From: Muricomes intestini
Lineage (GTDB): Bacteria; Bacillota; Clostridia; Lachnospirales; Lachnospiraceae
Length of the DNA: 37,858 nt
Direction of reading: 5' to 3'
NCBI RefSeq assembly: GCF_004346165.1
Contig: NZ_SLZZ01000030.1
Span: forward strand, 1-37,858
Shown: positions 1-8,217 of the stretch, in pieces
Layout of the letters: each line of letters opens with the position of its first letter
How positions within the stretch are numbered: the stretch's first letter is position 1
Made by a program: the position numbers and the translations under genes
The notes under the pieces: generated by a model
The model's database searches: none
Told to the model about the DNA's origin: nothing
What the model saw: only the letters and a program-made list of their open reading frames with translations

Positions 1-29
1 ATTCTAAAACAATTATAACAAAAAGTGTC

Positions 30-58
30 AAAAAAAGGAATGGGAAATCCCCCATTCC
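30..58 (-). terminator. Rho-independent terminator
   Basis: GGAATGGG and CCCATTCC form a perfect 8-bp stem around a 6-nt loop. On the minus strand it is followed by seven T residues. It would end transcription of the small minus-strand ORF just upstream (61-186) or of antisense transcription leaving the toxin locus. Confidence 0.6.
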
Positions 59-60
59 GC

Positions 61-186
61 TTAATACTTTTGTAACTTTATAAGTTTAACCTGTTCCAAG
101 TCTTTAGCAATTAACCCAATTAACCAATTAACCATTACTTTATTAGCACACACTTCTGAACGGATAAAATCAAGTTTGGTTTTCAT
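61..186 (-). CDS. Possible 41-aa small protein, unknown function
   Basis: An ATG-started ORF of 41 codons begins MKTKLDFIRS and ends LIKLQKY. I do not recognise it. Its middle (VNWLIGLIAKDL) is hydrophobic but short for a membrane span. The support is positional: the stop codon lies 2 nt before a strong terminator whose T-run is oriented for this strand. Against it, there is no clear Shine-Dalgarno sequence before the ATG, and the ORF is short enough to be chance or the tail of a decayed gene. No promoter was identified. Confidence 0.25.
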   Translation of the reverse strand: MKTKLDFIRSEVCANKVMVNWLIGLIAKDLEQVKLIKLQKY

Positions 187-198
187 ACTTCTATAGTA

Positions 199-228
199 TT
201 GATTACAAATTTAAAAGTATGATATACT
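199..228 (+). promoter_or_regulatory. Promoter of the decayed type I toxin
   Basis: TTGATT at 199-204 and TATACT at 223-228 are 18 nt apart. The predicted start lies just before the left arm of the locus inverted repeat, as expected for a toxin mRNA with a structured 5' leader. Confidence 0.5.
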
Positions 229-295
229 TCCAACAGAACAACCGTGTACAGGGTGGTTGCCTCCCGGACTTCACCAAAGAGGGGAGGTGGTGCAA

Positions 296-390
296 ATGAA
301 CATACAAGATGCTATTTCTTTAATGATATATTCGGGATTTTCCTGATTGCACTGCTTACCTACATAGATAGGATTAATAAGCGAAAATAA
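296..390 (+). pseudogene. Frameshifted Fst/holin-like type I toxin
   Basis: The ATG at 296 has an excellent ribosome site (GGGGAGGTGG) and encodes MNIQDAISLMIYSGFS, then stops at 344-346. The next frame continues without interruption as IFGIFLIALLTYIDRINKRK to the TAA at 388-390. This is the hydrophobic helix plus charged tail typical of putative holin-like type I toxins, about 30 residues long. Removing one AT dinucleotide from the ATATAT tract around 326-331 restores a single reading frame (…SLMIFGIFLIALL…). I therefore read it as a toxin silenced by a 2-bp slippage. The membrane-toxin function is family knowledge; the frameshift is seen directly. A sequencing error in the tract is the main alternative. 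Confidence 0.6.
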
Positions 391-391
391 A

Positions 392-425
392 AACTGCCCT
401 GAGACTTTGACCAGCCAGGACAGTT
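392..425. terminator. Shared bidirectional terminator of toxin and antisense RNA
   Basis: AACTGCCCTG and CAGGACAGTT pair with one mismatch. The hairpin begins immediately after the toxin-frame stop. A-rich and T-poor flanks make it only moderately convincing as an intrinsic terminator, but convergent RNAs ending in one shared hairpin is the standard layout for this class of locus. Confidence 0.45.
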
Positions 426-478
426 AACATATAATATTTCCGGGAGTCAACCCCTTGTGGGCGGTTGTTCTCTTCATA
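392..478 (-). ncRNA. Predicted antisense antitoxin RNA
   Basis: This is inferred from a good minus-strand promoter (484-512) pointing into the toxin locus, a right inverted-repeat arm near the predicted 5' end, and the shared hairpin at 392-425 as 3' end. The RNA would be about 85 nt and complementary to the 3' part of the toxin mRNA. No transcript data are available. The 5' end is an estimate 6-7 nt past the -10 box. Confidence 0.45.
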
Positions 479-483
479 TGTAT

Positions 484-512
484 AATATAACATATCTTCC
501 AGAACCACGCAA
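484..512 (-). promoter_or_regulatory. Antitoxin RNA promoter
   Basis: On the minus strand TTGCGT (507-512) and TATATT (484-489) are separated by exactly 17 nt. It faces the toxin promoter, giving a convergent pair. Confidence 0.5.
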
Positions 513-541
513 TACCTACATGAAATCTCACTTATTTTCTA

Positions 542-639
542 GTAACAGTTCAGCCATGTGAATTTTCGACAGCGTAGGCAGGAGAAAGCTTGCTTTTGTA
601 TGCATATGCTGCCGAAAATTCATATGGCTGAACTGTTAC
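542..639. repeat. Long hairpin element, 27-bp arms
   Basis: The arms 542-568 and 613-639 are inverted copies with one mismatch; the left arm starts GTAACAGTTCAGCCAT. The interior holds a second partial palindrome (CAGC…GCTG) and a GAAAGC-TT-GC motif. The size, isolation between genes and long perfect arms suggest a non-autonomous MITE-like or REP-like element rather than a terminator. Whether it recurs in the genome cannot be seen from this window. Confidence 0.6.
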
Positions 640-759
640 ATTTTCCTTATTTTCTTGTTTCATCCTTGACATACCGTTCTTGAAGTTATATATTTATAAC
701 ATAAAGATATATATTTGTATCATCTGCTTTTAAACTTTCATAATGAGGAGGCAAAATAT

Positions 760-1158
760 ATGAACAAACATACAAAAAAGAACCCCTTGTCTTATCTGGG
801 ATGGCTCGGATTAATTGGTATTATAGGCGTTAATCTATCTGCCCACGGTGCCTGGATACTTCAACTATTTCTTATTTATTTCTTTTTCTTTATTTACCGC
901 AATGTACCTGCTGATGAGCTCTTTTGGTTTAATGTCAAAAAAGCCGGTTTATCATCATTTATTCTGGGCCTGATTATCAATAATATTGTGTTAATTACAT
1001 TAGCCATATTTGAGAGTATTGGGGGAAATCAAGATGCTACAAAACTGATCATAGGAATGTTTTTAATAAGTTCTTTCATCCCATTATTGTTTTTTATCGG
1101 AATTCTGATGTATTATAATCGACAAGAGAAAAAATATGTGGAGAAAGACAATGCTTAA
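760..1158 (+). CDS. Small membrane protein, DUF3796-like
   Basis: The 132-residue protein starts [21 protein letters not shown] chose the ATG at 760 because TGAGGAGG precedes it by a normal spacing; an in-frame ATG at 715 has no such site. Hydrophobic stretches near residues 11-45, 65-85 and 97-120 suggest four membrane spans, with a short PADELFWFN segment between them. The sequence resembles DUF3796-type proteins. These are commonly followed by a small Xre-type regulator, as here, where the next gene overlaps by 8 nt. The pair probably forms one translationally coupled unit. The molecular role of the family is not known to me. Confidence 0.65.
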   Translation: MNKHTKKNPLSYLGWLGLIGIIGVNLSAHGAWILQLFLIYFFFFIYRNVPADELFWFNVKKAGLSSFILGLIINNIVLITLAIFESIGGNQDATKLIIGMFLISSFIPLLFFIGILMYYNRQEKKYVEKDNA

Positions 1159-1342
1159 AACAAGGATAAAAGAATATCGTGCAAAATACAATCTCAGCCA
1201 GGAAGATCTGGCCAAAAAGGTAGGCGTACGCCGCGAAACAATAGGGCATTTAGAAAACGGCCGGTACAATCCCTCCTTAAAGCTGGCCATGGACATTGCC
1301 AAGGTATTTGAAACTACTGTAGAAGATTTATTCAAATATTAG
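1151..1342 (+). CDS. Small HTH (Xre/Cro-type) transcriptional regulator
   Basis: A 63-residue protein beginning [20 protein letters not shown]. The helix-turn-helix occupies about residues 12-35 ([20 protein letters not shown]) and is followed by [14 protein letters not shown] and TVEDLFKY. That is almost the whole protein, as in the minimal repressor family to which it belongs. The start at 1151 overlaps the end of the upstream membrane gene (ATGCTTAA) and has GGAGA upstream. It probably represses its own operon; no operator was identified. Confidence 0.85.
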   Translation: MLKTRIKEYRAKYNLSQEDLAKKVGVRRETIGHLENGRYNPSLKLAMDIAKVFETTVEDLFKY

Positions 1343-1379
1343 TGTATTCACAACTATATATCAACTGGTTTATTACAGT

Positions 1380-1413
1380 AGGAAACTGATATCGGACATT
1401 ACACCAGTTTCCT
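1380..1413. terminator. Hairpin between convergent genes
   Basis: AGGAAACTG (1380-1388) pairs with CAGTTTCCT (1405-1413). It lies between the HTH gene (plus) and the end of the Wadjet operon (minus), where a bidirectional terminator is expected. There is no clear T-run on either side, so the terminator role is uncertain. Confidence 0.35.
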
Positions 1414-1431
1414 GCCGAAATAATAAGCCGC

Positions 1432-4400
1432 CTAAAACATTAGTTCCTGCTGCTCCATCACCTCTATCTGCGACACCACCAGGGTCTCTGGATCATCTCC
1501 CCTGAGGTGATCTGCTTTCAGATACTGCATGCCGTTTCTTAAGGATGCAGCTATCAGATTCAATATATAAATATTGTCAAACCGATTGTAGATTGACTCT
1601 CCGCCGAGCCCCGTCAGGCAGATGAGCTGTGTATTGGTCTTATCTGCCATATCCATCAGCGGCTTGAGCAGATGGGATGCATTTGTCTGGGCAAAGGGGT
1701 TGTCCATAAGCAGAACCTTCCCTTCATTTCTGTCTGCAAAAATGTCGGTGTCGTCTTTTCTCATATAATACAGCAGACTGGACAGGATAACAAATGCAGA
1801 TAAAAATCCCTCGCCGCCCGAATTGCGGGCCACTTCTGCCCAGGTAATGGGGTATTCCCTCTGTTCCTCAATTTTATAAAGCCGAATCTGTATATTTCCC
1901 ACCCCGATTACCGCGTCGTACAGATTTCTGGTTGTAATATGCACTCCAAAATATTCCTGTGCATTTTCGTTTTTCTCAAAAAGCTCAATTCCCTTTTTCG
2001 TAACCTCATCTATGAAGTCCTGCAGTCGCATCTGATATAGATTTTCATTTTCCTCCCATTCGGGAAGCTGAATTTTCAGCATTTTTATAGGACGTTCACG
2101 GATTGTAATTGTAGAGTTGTGATCTATTTTGCCCAGATTCTGATGAACCTCCCGGATATAATCTTCCATTAGCTCCACAATTTTCTTCTTTTCCTTCTCC
2201 ACCAGGGAAATGTCCACTTCCAGCTTCTCCATCAAGCTGTCATAGGACTGCAAGGTGGTAGAGAGCTGCCGCAGAACCTGAGATGCATCCTCTGTCAGCT
2301 CCAGCATGGACTCTAGCGGCTTCTTATAAAACTCCTCCTGAAACCGATCTATGCGCACAATCTGATTTAAAACCTGAACTAGCCTCTCTTTTGTCTCCTG
2401 CCTCTCTCGTATATTCTGGTTATAATCCCGGATTAAAATTCCCTTGAAATTGCGCAGCTCACGGCTGTCCATCTCTGCAAAATCCTGCTCCCACACAATC
2501 TCTTCCCCAGGAGTCAGTTCATTATATTCCGCCAGCGCCGTCAGGTTCTCATCATAGCTTTGCAGATGGGATTTCAGATGGTCTTCCTGCTTTTGTATCT
2601 CTGTTTTCTGATAAAGAAGCTGATTTCTCCTGGCATCAAAATCCTGATCCTGTATCTCCGCTCTGGGCAGAGGCTCTTCCTCCCCACATTCACTCTTTAT
2701 TTGTTTTAGGCGATCATCCTTCTGTTGAGAAAGAACAGCAACCTGCTTGTCCTCTTCATTCCAAAGCGTTTTCTTCACTTCCAGCTTCTTATTTCTATCT
2801 TCTAAAAGAACTTCTCTGTGGGATTCCTCTCTCCGTTCATAGCGAATATCTTCCCAGTCCCCCGGCTTAAGATGATATTTTCCCCCCAGATGCTCCAGTT
2901 CGTCCTGGGCCTCTTCATATCTTCTGGCCACTTTTTGCTCCTGAATCTCCAGATCCTGGAGTTCCTGGGACATGCTGGACGTGATAGCCCCATAGCGTGC
3001 CTCCACAGCCGTCACGTCGTGCCGGGTCAAGTCCTTGTGTATCTCTGTCTCTTCGTATCTCTGATACTTCTGACAACGCTCTCCGAGAGCACTGCTTTCT
3101 CGCTCCAGCTGATCCTGCTCCGCTTCCAGCTCTCTCTGTCTCTCCTGCTGCCGCTCCAGCTGACCCTGTGCTAATTTCTGATTTTCCTGCAGCCGTTTAA
3201 TATCCCTGCGGCATTTCTCCAAAGACTCCCGATTTTGTTCATAGATTTTATATGCATCACACAGCCGCCGGTAATCCTCCAGCCGCCGGTTCTGGCGGAA
3301 AATCTCCTGCTCCGCTTTTTGTATGGCCTTATCAAGGTGCTCCAGTTCCGATTTCAGTTCCGCCAGATCAGACGACACCTTTCTGACATCTTCATCCAGT
3401 TTGGACAGCTGCATTCCCAGTTCTTTTATAGCCTCTTCATTTGCTGTAAACTTTTCCCGGCTGACTTCCTGATTTTTAATGATCTCCCGGCGCTCAAAAT
3501 ATTCTTCATATTCTGACTGGCGGATTGAAATTGCCTCTTTCTTTCTCCAGATCTGCTGTTCCTTTTCCTGCACAAGGAGGCGCAGCTTTTCTTCATTCAA
3601 CAAATTTTCATTGAACAGTACATAGAAACTGACATCGGGAAGCTCAATGATACCTTTGACATCATTATCCTTCTTCTCATCCAGGTTCTCCCTTACAATA
3701 ATAGGAATTGGAAATGAAGTATAAACAGCCCCCGGGCTTTGAGACAGTTTCTTCATCTCCTGCTCCGAAAGAATCAGGGCATAGGGAAGAAATGGATGGC
3801 TGCGGACCAGTTCCTGATTCTCTTTTTCCGTATATCCGTTTTTCTGTAACCACTCCATGCCATAAATGACATGGATTCCCATATTTTGAAGCTCTGTCTC
3901 AAATTCCTTGGGCAGGTCCAAAACCTTGCCCTGTGTAAGGCTCTGATACTCCTTTTGCAGCGTATCCTCCTCTTTCTCCAGGTTTCTTCGCAAAGCTGCT
4001 ATTTCTGCTAGCTTTCTTTCAGAAGTATGAATAATCTTTTCAGTATCATAGAGTGATTTCTCGTCCAAATCCAGGTAGGTCAGAATTACCCTGCGCTTTT
4101 CCAGCTCCTGGTTATATTTAGTCTGCAGTTTCTCCTGCTGCTCTTTCTCAAGCTTCTTTTGTATCTGTTCCCGCCCCAGATCTGTCAGGGTGCGCTCCAG
4201 CCCTCTCTGCTCATTTTGAGAAGTCTCAAATTGCTTTTTCTTCCGCAGCTTTTCCCGGTTCTCTTCCTCCAGTGTTTTTTCATAGGCTTCACAGCGTATC
4301 TCCAGAGTCCCCGGTTCGTAGGTACCTAAAATATTGCGGACAAGGTTTTCTTTATAAAGTGTATTATAATGTTCTTCCTGGTTGCCGTAGGATTCCACTT

Positions 4401-5838
4401 TACTTTGCAAGGCCCCTTCTGCCGTCATTTTCCTGCGGATTTCCTCTTCCAGTTTAGAAATCTTTTCTTTCTCTGTGCTGATATGCTCTAAAACCTGCTG
4501 GTGAAGTGTTTCCTTTTCTTGCCTTTGCTCCTTATTTTTTCCTAAGGCTGTCCCATAATAGCACTTCAGACTGTACCCTAATTGATTTCTCTCCGGCTCT
4601 AGATCTTCATCCTTTTTCCGAAAAACCTCCAGCTTCTGACGTACCAACAGAAGCTCCCTCTCTTCCTCTTTCGTCAGTTCCTGTTGTTTTGCACATAACA
4701 GCAGATGGAGATATTTTTCTATCCCTGCTGCTTCCCGTTCAAGCTCTTCCTGCTCCATCTCAATCATATCCCGGTTGCTGACATGAAAGCTCTGTTCTTC
4801 CTCCAGGCGATAAACTTCACTGGAAAGTTTCTCATATTCCACCCGGGAGACTCCGCGGCTCACTTCTTCCAGCTGCTGCCGGACATCTTGGTATGCAGCT
4901 TCTGTATCGTTTCGAAGTCCGTTTAGCTCCCGAATAAAATAGGCGATCCTGTTCTCCTGTCCCAACTTTTTCTGGTCAGATTTTCGGTAGAATTCGGCCT
5001 TTTCCTGAATGCGGAGTGCCTCTTCTTTAAATACCCGAATCGTATCCCGGCGTTTGATTTTACTCTGATTATCTTTGTACTGACCAACATATTTCTCTAC
5101 AATCTTCTGAAATTCTTTCATTCGGTTCTTATCTTTATTCAGCTTGCTTTCCACCGCATCCAGAAACCATTTTTCCACCAGTCCCCGCTCATCTTTACAG
5201 TCAGCAAATAAATCCGAAAGACCGGACTCCTTCAGATTCACTTTCTTAATAATCGTCTCCCACTCTTTATCGTTAATTTGGTATTCTTTCAGCTTCTCAA
5301 AATACTGCCTGGACTGAGCTGCATTGTTCATATCATAATAAAAAAAGTTCATAGAACGGTCTTTTTTATATGACTCAAACATCTGCCGGCAGGCTGCGAA
5401 ATTTTTCAGGATAATCTCTTTCTTACTCTTTTCCACAACAGGCAAATGGTGCATATCCTGAAGGCAGGGCTTTTGATATTCACTGATAATATTCACCATT
5501 TCCAGATTGTCTCCACCAGTATTTTCTGCATCCTGGCTTCGCCGCACCATCATTCCGGTAAGCACATAGCCCGCTTGCTGATCCAGCACCCACTCCACCA
5601 GAATGAAGGAGGGCTTATTTGTCGTAAAATAACTTTCAAAAGGACGGTCCTTCGCGTCACGGTACCTTTTATGGACAAAAGGCGCCGTCATCATCTGCAC
5701 CAATACAGACTTTCCCCCTCCGTTTCTCAAGGAAAGCAGGGTGCTCTCTCCATTTAAATGAAATGCCTCATCACTGATGCGGATTGCGTTATTGTTATAA
5801 TTGATATTAATTAGCCTGACACCGTTTATTTTACTCAT
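1432..5838 (-). CDS. jetC: Wadjet SMC-like ATPase JetC
   Basis: A 1468-residue SMC/MukB/Rad50-type ATPase, the motor of the Wadjet (Jet/Ept/MksBEFG) complex that extrudes loops on, and cleaves, small circular DNA. An N-terminal half-ATPase carries Walker A (RNGGGKS, residues 38-44). A very long Glu/Lys/Gln-rich coiled coil spans about 240-1200, with a probable hinge near its middle (about 640-750). The C-terminal half-ATPase has a signature NSGGEGFLSAF near 1339 and Walker B KVLLMDNPF near 1374. The usual catalytic Glu after the Walker B Asp is Asn here (D1379-N1380). Its start overlaps the jetB stop by 8 nt (ATGAGTAA), so the two are translationally coupled. It is the last gene of jetD-jetA-jetB-jetC. 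Confidence 0.88.
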   Translation of the reverse strand: MSKINGVRLININYNNNAIRISDEAFHLNGESTLLSLRNGGGKSVLVQMMTAPFVHKRYRDAKDRPFESYFTTNKPSFILVEWVLDQQAGYVLTGMMVRRSQDAENTGGDNLEMVNIISEYQKPCLQDMHHLPVVEKSKKEIILKNFAACRQMFESYKKDRSMNFFYYDMNNAAQSRQYFEKLKEYQINDKEWETIIKKVNLKESGLSDLFADCKDERGLVEKWFLDAVESKLNKDKNRMKEFQKIVEKYVGQYKDNQSKIKRRDTIRVFKEEALRIQEKAEFYRKSDQKKLGQENRIAYFIRELNGLRNDTEAAYQDVRQQLEEVSRGVSRVEYEKLSSEVYRLEEEQSFHVSNRDMIEMEQEELEREAAGIEKYLHLLLCAKQQELTKEEERELLLVRQKLEVFRKKDEDLEPERNQLGYSLKCYYGTALGKNKEQRQEKETLHQQVLEHISTEKEKISKLEEEIRRKMTAEGALQSKVESYGNQEEHYNTLYKENLVRNILGTYEPGTLEIRCEAYEKTLEEENREKLRKKKQFETSQNEQRGLERTLTDLGREQIQKKLEKEQQEKLQTKYNQELEKRRVILTYLDLDEKSLYDTEKIIHTSERKLAEIAALRRNLEKEEDTLQKEYQSLTQGKVLDLPKEFETELQNMGIHVIYGMEWLQKNGYTEKENQELVRSHPFLPYALILSEQEMKKLSQSPGAVYTSFPIPIIVRENLDEKKDNDVKGIIELPDVSFYVLFNENLLNEEKLRLLVQEKEQQIWRKKEAISIRQSEYEEYFERREIIKNQEVSREKFTANEEAIKELGMQLSKLDEDVRKVSSDLAELKSELEHLDKAIQKAEQEIFRQNRRLEDYRRLCDAYKIYEQNRESLEKCRRDIKRLQENQKLAQGQLERQQERQRELEAEQDQLERESSALGERCQKYQRYEETEIHKDLTRHDVTAVEARYGAITSSMSQELQDLEIQEQKVARRYEEAQDELEHLGGKYHLKPGDWEDIRYERREESHREVLLEDRNKKLEVKKTLWNEEDKQVAVLSQQKDDRLKQIKSECGEEEPLPRAEIQDQDFDARRNQLLYQKTEIQKQEDHLKSHLQSYDENLTALAEYNELTPGEEIVWEQDFAEMDSRELRNFKGILIRDYNQNIRERQETKERLVQVLNQIVRIDRFQEEFYKKPLESMLELTEDASQVLRQLSTTLQSYDSLMEKLEVDISLVEKEKKKIVELMEDYIREVHQNLGKIDHNSTITIRERPIKMLKIQLPEWEENENLYQMRLQDFIDEVTKKGIELFEKNENAQEYFGVHITTRNLYDAVIGVGNIQIRLYKIEEQREYPITWAEVARNSGGEGFLSAFVILSSLLYYMRKDDTDIFADRNEGKVLLMDNPFAQTNASHLLKPLMDMADKTNTQLICLTGLGGESIYNRFDNIYILNLIAASLRNGMQYLKADHLRGDDPETLVVSQIEVMEQQELMF

Positions 5839-6547
5839 TCTCCTTCACCCCCAACACCTGCATGACTCTCTGGTAATTATTTTGATTCAGAAGATTCCAG
5901 TCCATAAAGTTATCTAGTTTCTTTGTCGTCTTAATCATCTCGTCCTGCTCTACATATTCAATCAGGCCCTGTTTCTGCAAAAAGATTAGAATATAGTGAA
6001 GAAATCCTTCTTTTGTTGTCCGGGCCCGGGAACCTCTTTCATCAGAGCGCAGTGCCTCATAGGCCTCAAGCATGTTGGAAAAGGCAATACCTTCCCGTTC
6101 CTCCCCCGCCTCGCCTAAGTTCTCTGAGCCTTCCTTCAGCCGGAGGGAAATACAGTTCTGAAGTTCCCCCACACGAATATACTCCCGGGCCTTACTGCTG
6201 CTTCCTTGTCCATCAAAAAACTCCACAAGAAGAGTGAGTATGACAAACTGAGACAGATAATAGTCCTTGTCTGTCGCATTAGATTTACAGAGTACTGCTT
6301 TAAGCTGAGCCTTGGAGAAACCCAGTATATTATTTTCTTCGTGGGGTATGAGATAAACCACATTTCCATACCGCTCAATACTGCTCTGGGCAGTCTCTCC
6401 CTGGGACTTCACCAGATTTTGAATGGCTTCCTGCTCTGTATAAGCCTTATATAGGAGGTGCTCCTCTTCCTCACGCAGCTCATGATGCTCCAGAAGATAA
6501 TAAAATATTTCCTGGCTCGTCCTGATTTCTTCTATTTCATATGCCAT
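5831..6547 (-). CDS. jetB: Wadjet subunit JetB (MukE-like)
   Basis: A 238-residue acidic protein starting MAYEIEEIRTSQEIFYYLLE, rich in Glu and predicted mostly helical. The assignment rests mainly on position: a mid-sized gene lying between a kleisin-like gene and an SMC-like gene matches JetB/MksE, the winged-helix subunit that binds the kleisin. The residues after about 170 (FLHYILIFLQKQGLIEYVEQDEMIKTT) look like a winged-helix domain with a wing turn. It lies 20 nt after jetA and overlaps jetC by 8 nt. The protein itself resembles the DUF6063-type group I associate with Wadjet operons; that name is from memory. Confidence 0.75.
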   Translation of the reverse strand: MAYEIEEIRTSQEIFYYLLEHHELREEEEHLLYKAYTEQEAIQNLVKSQGETAQSSIERYGNVVYLIPHEENNILGFSKAQLKAVLCKSNATDKDYYLSQFVILTLLVEFFDGQGSSSKAREYIRVGELQNCISLRLKEGSENLGEAGEEREGIAFSNMLEAYEALRSDERGSRARTTKEGFLHYILIFLQKQGLIEYVEQDEMIKTTKKLDNFMDWNLLNQNNYQRVMQVLGVKENE

Positions 6548-6567
6548 GTTCTTTTCCTTTCCTTGTT

Positions 6568-8199
6568 CTACAGTACCCTGATCAGCACGTTGGAACAGCG
6601 AATAGCCTTCCTGTCCCCTTCTTCATTCAAAACATCATTAAAAGTAACTGCGCTGCCGTCAGGCATACGATATGTCTCAATCCTGTGCACAGCGCTTCCG
6701 TCGGGCAGGGTAATCTCCTTCCTCGGTTCATCCTCTATCAGTTTCAGCAACATTTCGTTGAGCTGAAATTCACCCGGCTTATCCTGGATATATTCGCTTC
6801 TCTCTTTCTTTAATGACTCAATATCAATCTCCCGATTTTTAATCAACTCGACCATAACTTCTTTAAACACTTCTACATTAGGTATTAATTTATCTTTATG
6901 GGCGGGGAGTGTTTCCGTCTGCTTGCCAATTTCCTCCAAAGAAATTTCCCCGCTTACACATGCCCTTTCCAATAAATATCCCAGGCTGGTCTCATAACGT
7001 TTTAGCTTCTCTTTAAGTTTCCGCTCCTGCTGGGCCTGCCAGGCCTCTTCATCAAAATCCAGTTCTTCCTGTGTATCTTCCTCTTCATTTTTCCTCACCG
7101 GCTTTTGGTACTGAAATGCTTTATTCAAATTATACACCTTCTCTGCATCCTGATTAAATAGAGGCCGTAAAAAATAATCTAGGTTTTCCAGGGCTTTAGG
7201 ATGTTCTAATATCTTATCGTACAGTTTTGTACGCAGAGGGAAACGTCTGATGAGAGACATCTGTGTCAAATCTTCCAGCTCCTTAGTATATAAAGCTTTC
7301 AAATCAAAATGATTGTTAAGTATTTTCTGATGCTCATCTATAGCGCGGTTCAGATAACTTTCAATTATACGCAAGTGGTTCAGGTTCTCATCCTCTTTGT
7401 CACTGAGCCGTTTTATATTGATATTTTCTTCTTCTAGTTCCCTCGCCCGGCTCCTTACCATTTCCCGGTAATTTTGAAACTTCTGTTGTGTATCCCCAAT
7501 CGTCTCCAGATTCTCCGTCAATACCTCTTCGTAATCCCGCACTGAATAATTCAGGGCGTTGCGCCGTATCTTTCCCATGGCTTCCTGAATCTTCTGCATC
7601 TGAATCCGCAGCAGATTAAAAACATTCTTAATCTCATCCACTGCTTTATCATAGCTCTGCTTCTCAAGGTGCATTTGAAAAATCATCTCATGGATGGTCA
7701 GCTTCATATTATTTTCAATTTCCAGTGTTCCCAGAAGAAGATTGTAACCGTCATCGGTCAGATAGTAAGACGTGCGTTTCACTTCCTGTTCTACATAAAC
7801 AATCTTGTTCGCCACGTAACTGATATTCATGATTTGATAAGCATCCTGCTCAAAATTGAATCCGTCAAAATGCATAACTCTTCCATCGTTGGACAAGATG
7901 ACATTGACAATAAAGTCCCCCAGCTGCCTGCAGTCCTCATAGTTCATGTTTTTATGCCAGTACTGCATATTGAGCGTATCTATGTAGGCACCGATATCGT
8001 CCATTGTACAGTTCTCTTCCTTCAGAGATTGCTCCATAATGTAAAGCATCACTGCAAATATAAGATTGAGCTGCTCGTCCGCGGTTAAAAATCCGTATTG
8101 CTTCCAGGTGGTCCTCTGGACACTGTTTTGGATCAGCACCGCATATAGCCCCACATTTTTCATTCTTTTTGGAAAATGCTTTAAAAATTCATACTGCAT
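6568..8199 (-). CDS. jetA: Wadjet kleisin-like subunit JetA
   Basis: A 543-residue protein. The N-terminal part (1-180) has winged-helix character, including TSYYLTDDGYNLLLGTLEIE. A helical, coiled-coil centre (about 185-330) follows, then a C-terminal region containing the charged linker EEEDTQEELDFDEEAWQAQQ. This fits JetA/MksF, the kleisin that bridges the SMC heads. An AGAGGAC ribosome site precedes the ATG, 18 nt after the jetD stop. The family name I associate with it is DUF5716/Wadjet JetA, from memory. A database HMM hit would settle it; gene order and coupling already make the subunit role likely. Confidence 0.8.
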   Translation of the reverse strand: MQYEFLKHFPKRMKNVGLYAVLIQNSVQRTTWKQYGFLTADEQLNLIFAVMLYIMEQSLKEENCTMDDIGAYIDTLNMQYWHKNMNYEDCRQLGDFIVNVILSNDGRVMHFDGFNFEQDAYQIMNISYVANKIVYVEQEVKRTSYYLTDDGYNLLLGTLEIENNMKLTIHEMIFQMHLEKQSYDKAVDEIKNVFNLLRIQMQKIQEAMGKIRRNALNYSVRDYEEVLTENLETIGDTQQKFQNYREMVRSRARELEEENINIKRLSDKEDENLNHLRIIESYLNRAIDEHQKILNNHFDLKALYTKELEDLTQMSLIRRFPLRTKLYDKILEHPKALENLDYFLRPLFNQDAEKVYNLNKAFQYQKPVRKNEEEDTQEELDFDEEAWQAQQERKLKEKLKRYETSLGYLLERACVSGEISLEEIGKQTETLPAHKDKLIPNVEVFKEVMVELIKNREIDIESLKKERSEYIQDKPGEFQLNEMLLKLIEDEPRKEITLPDGSAVHRIETYRMPDGSAVTFNDVLNEEGDRKAIRCSNVLIRVL

Positions 8200-8217
8200 A
8201 ATTTTTATGTCCTCTTT

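Larger units (their letters stand above)
235..472. repeat. Inverted repeat bracketing the toxin-antitoxin locus
   Basis: The left arm (235-268) and the reverse complement of the right arm (439-472) share AGAACAACCG and CTCCCGGA at corresponding places, with a partly conserved GGGT/GGTTG middle. In par/Fst-type loci the toxin mRNA and the antisense RNA are transcribed convergently. Each carries copies of such repeats near its 5' end, and these mediate the first RNA-RNA contact. The layout here fits that plan. Confidence 0.5.

Noticed and set aside
1-31. Minus-strand TTGACA (26-31) and TAGAAT (1-6) at the window edge as a promoter
   Set aside because: The spacing is 19 nt and the -35 overlaps a terminator T-run; the gene it would serve is outside the window, so it was not listed.
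2818-3516. Plus-strand ORFs of 67-118 codons opposite jetC
   Set aside because: Shadow frames of the Glu/Leu-rich coiled coil; no ribosome sites or recognisable sequence.
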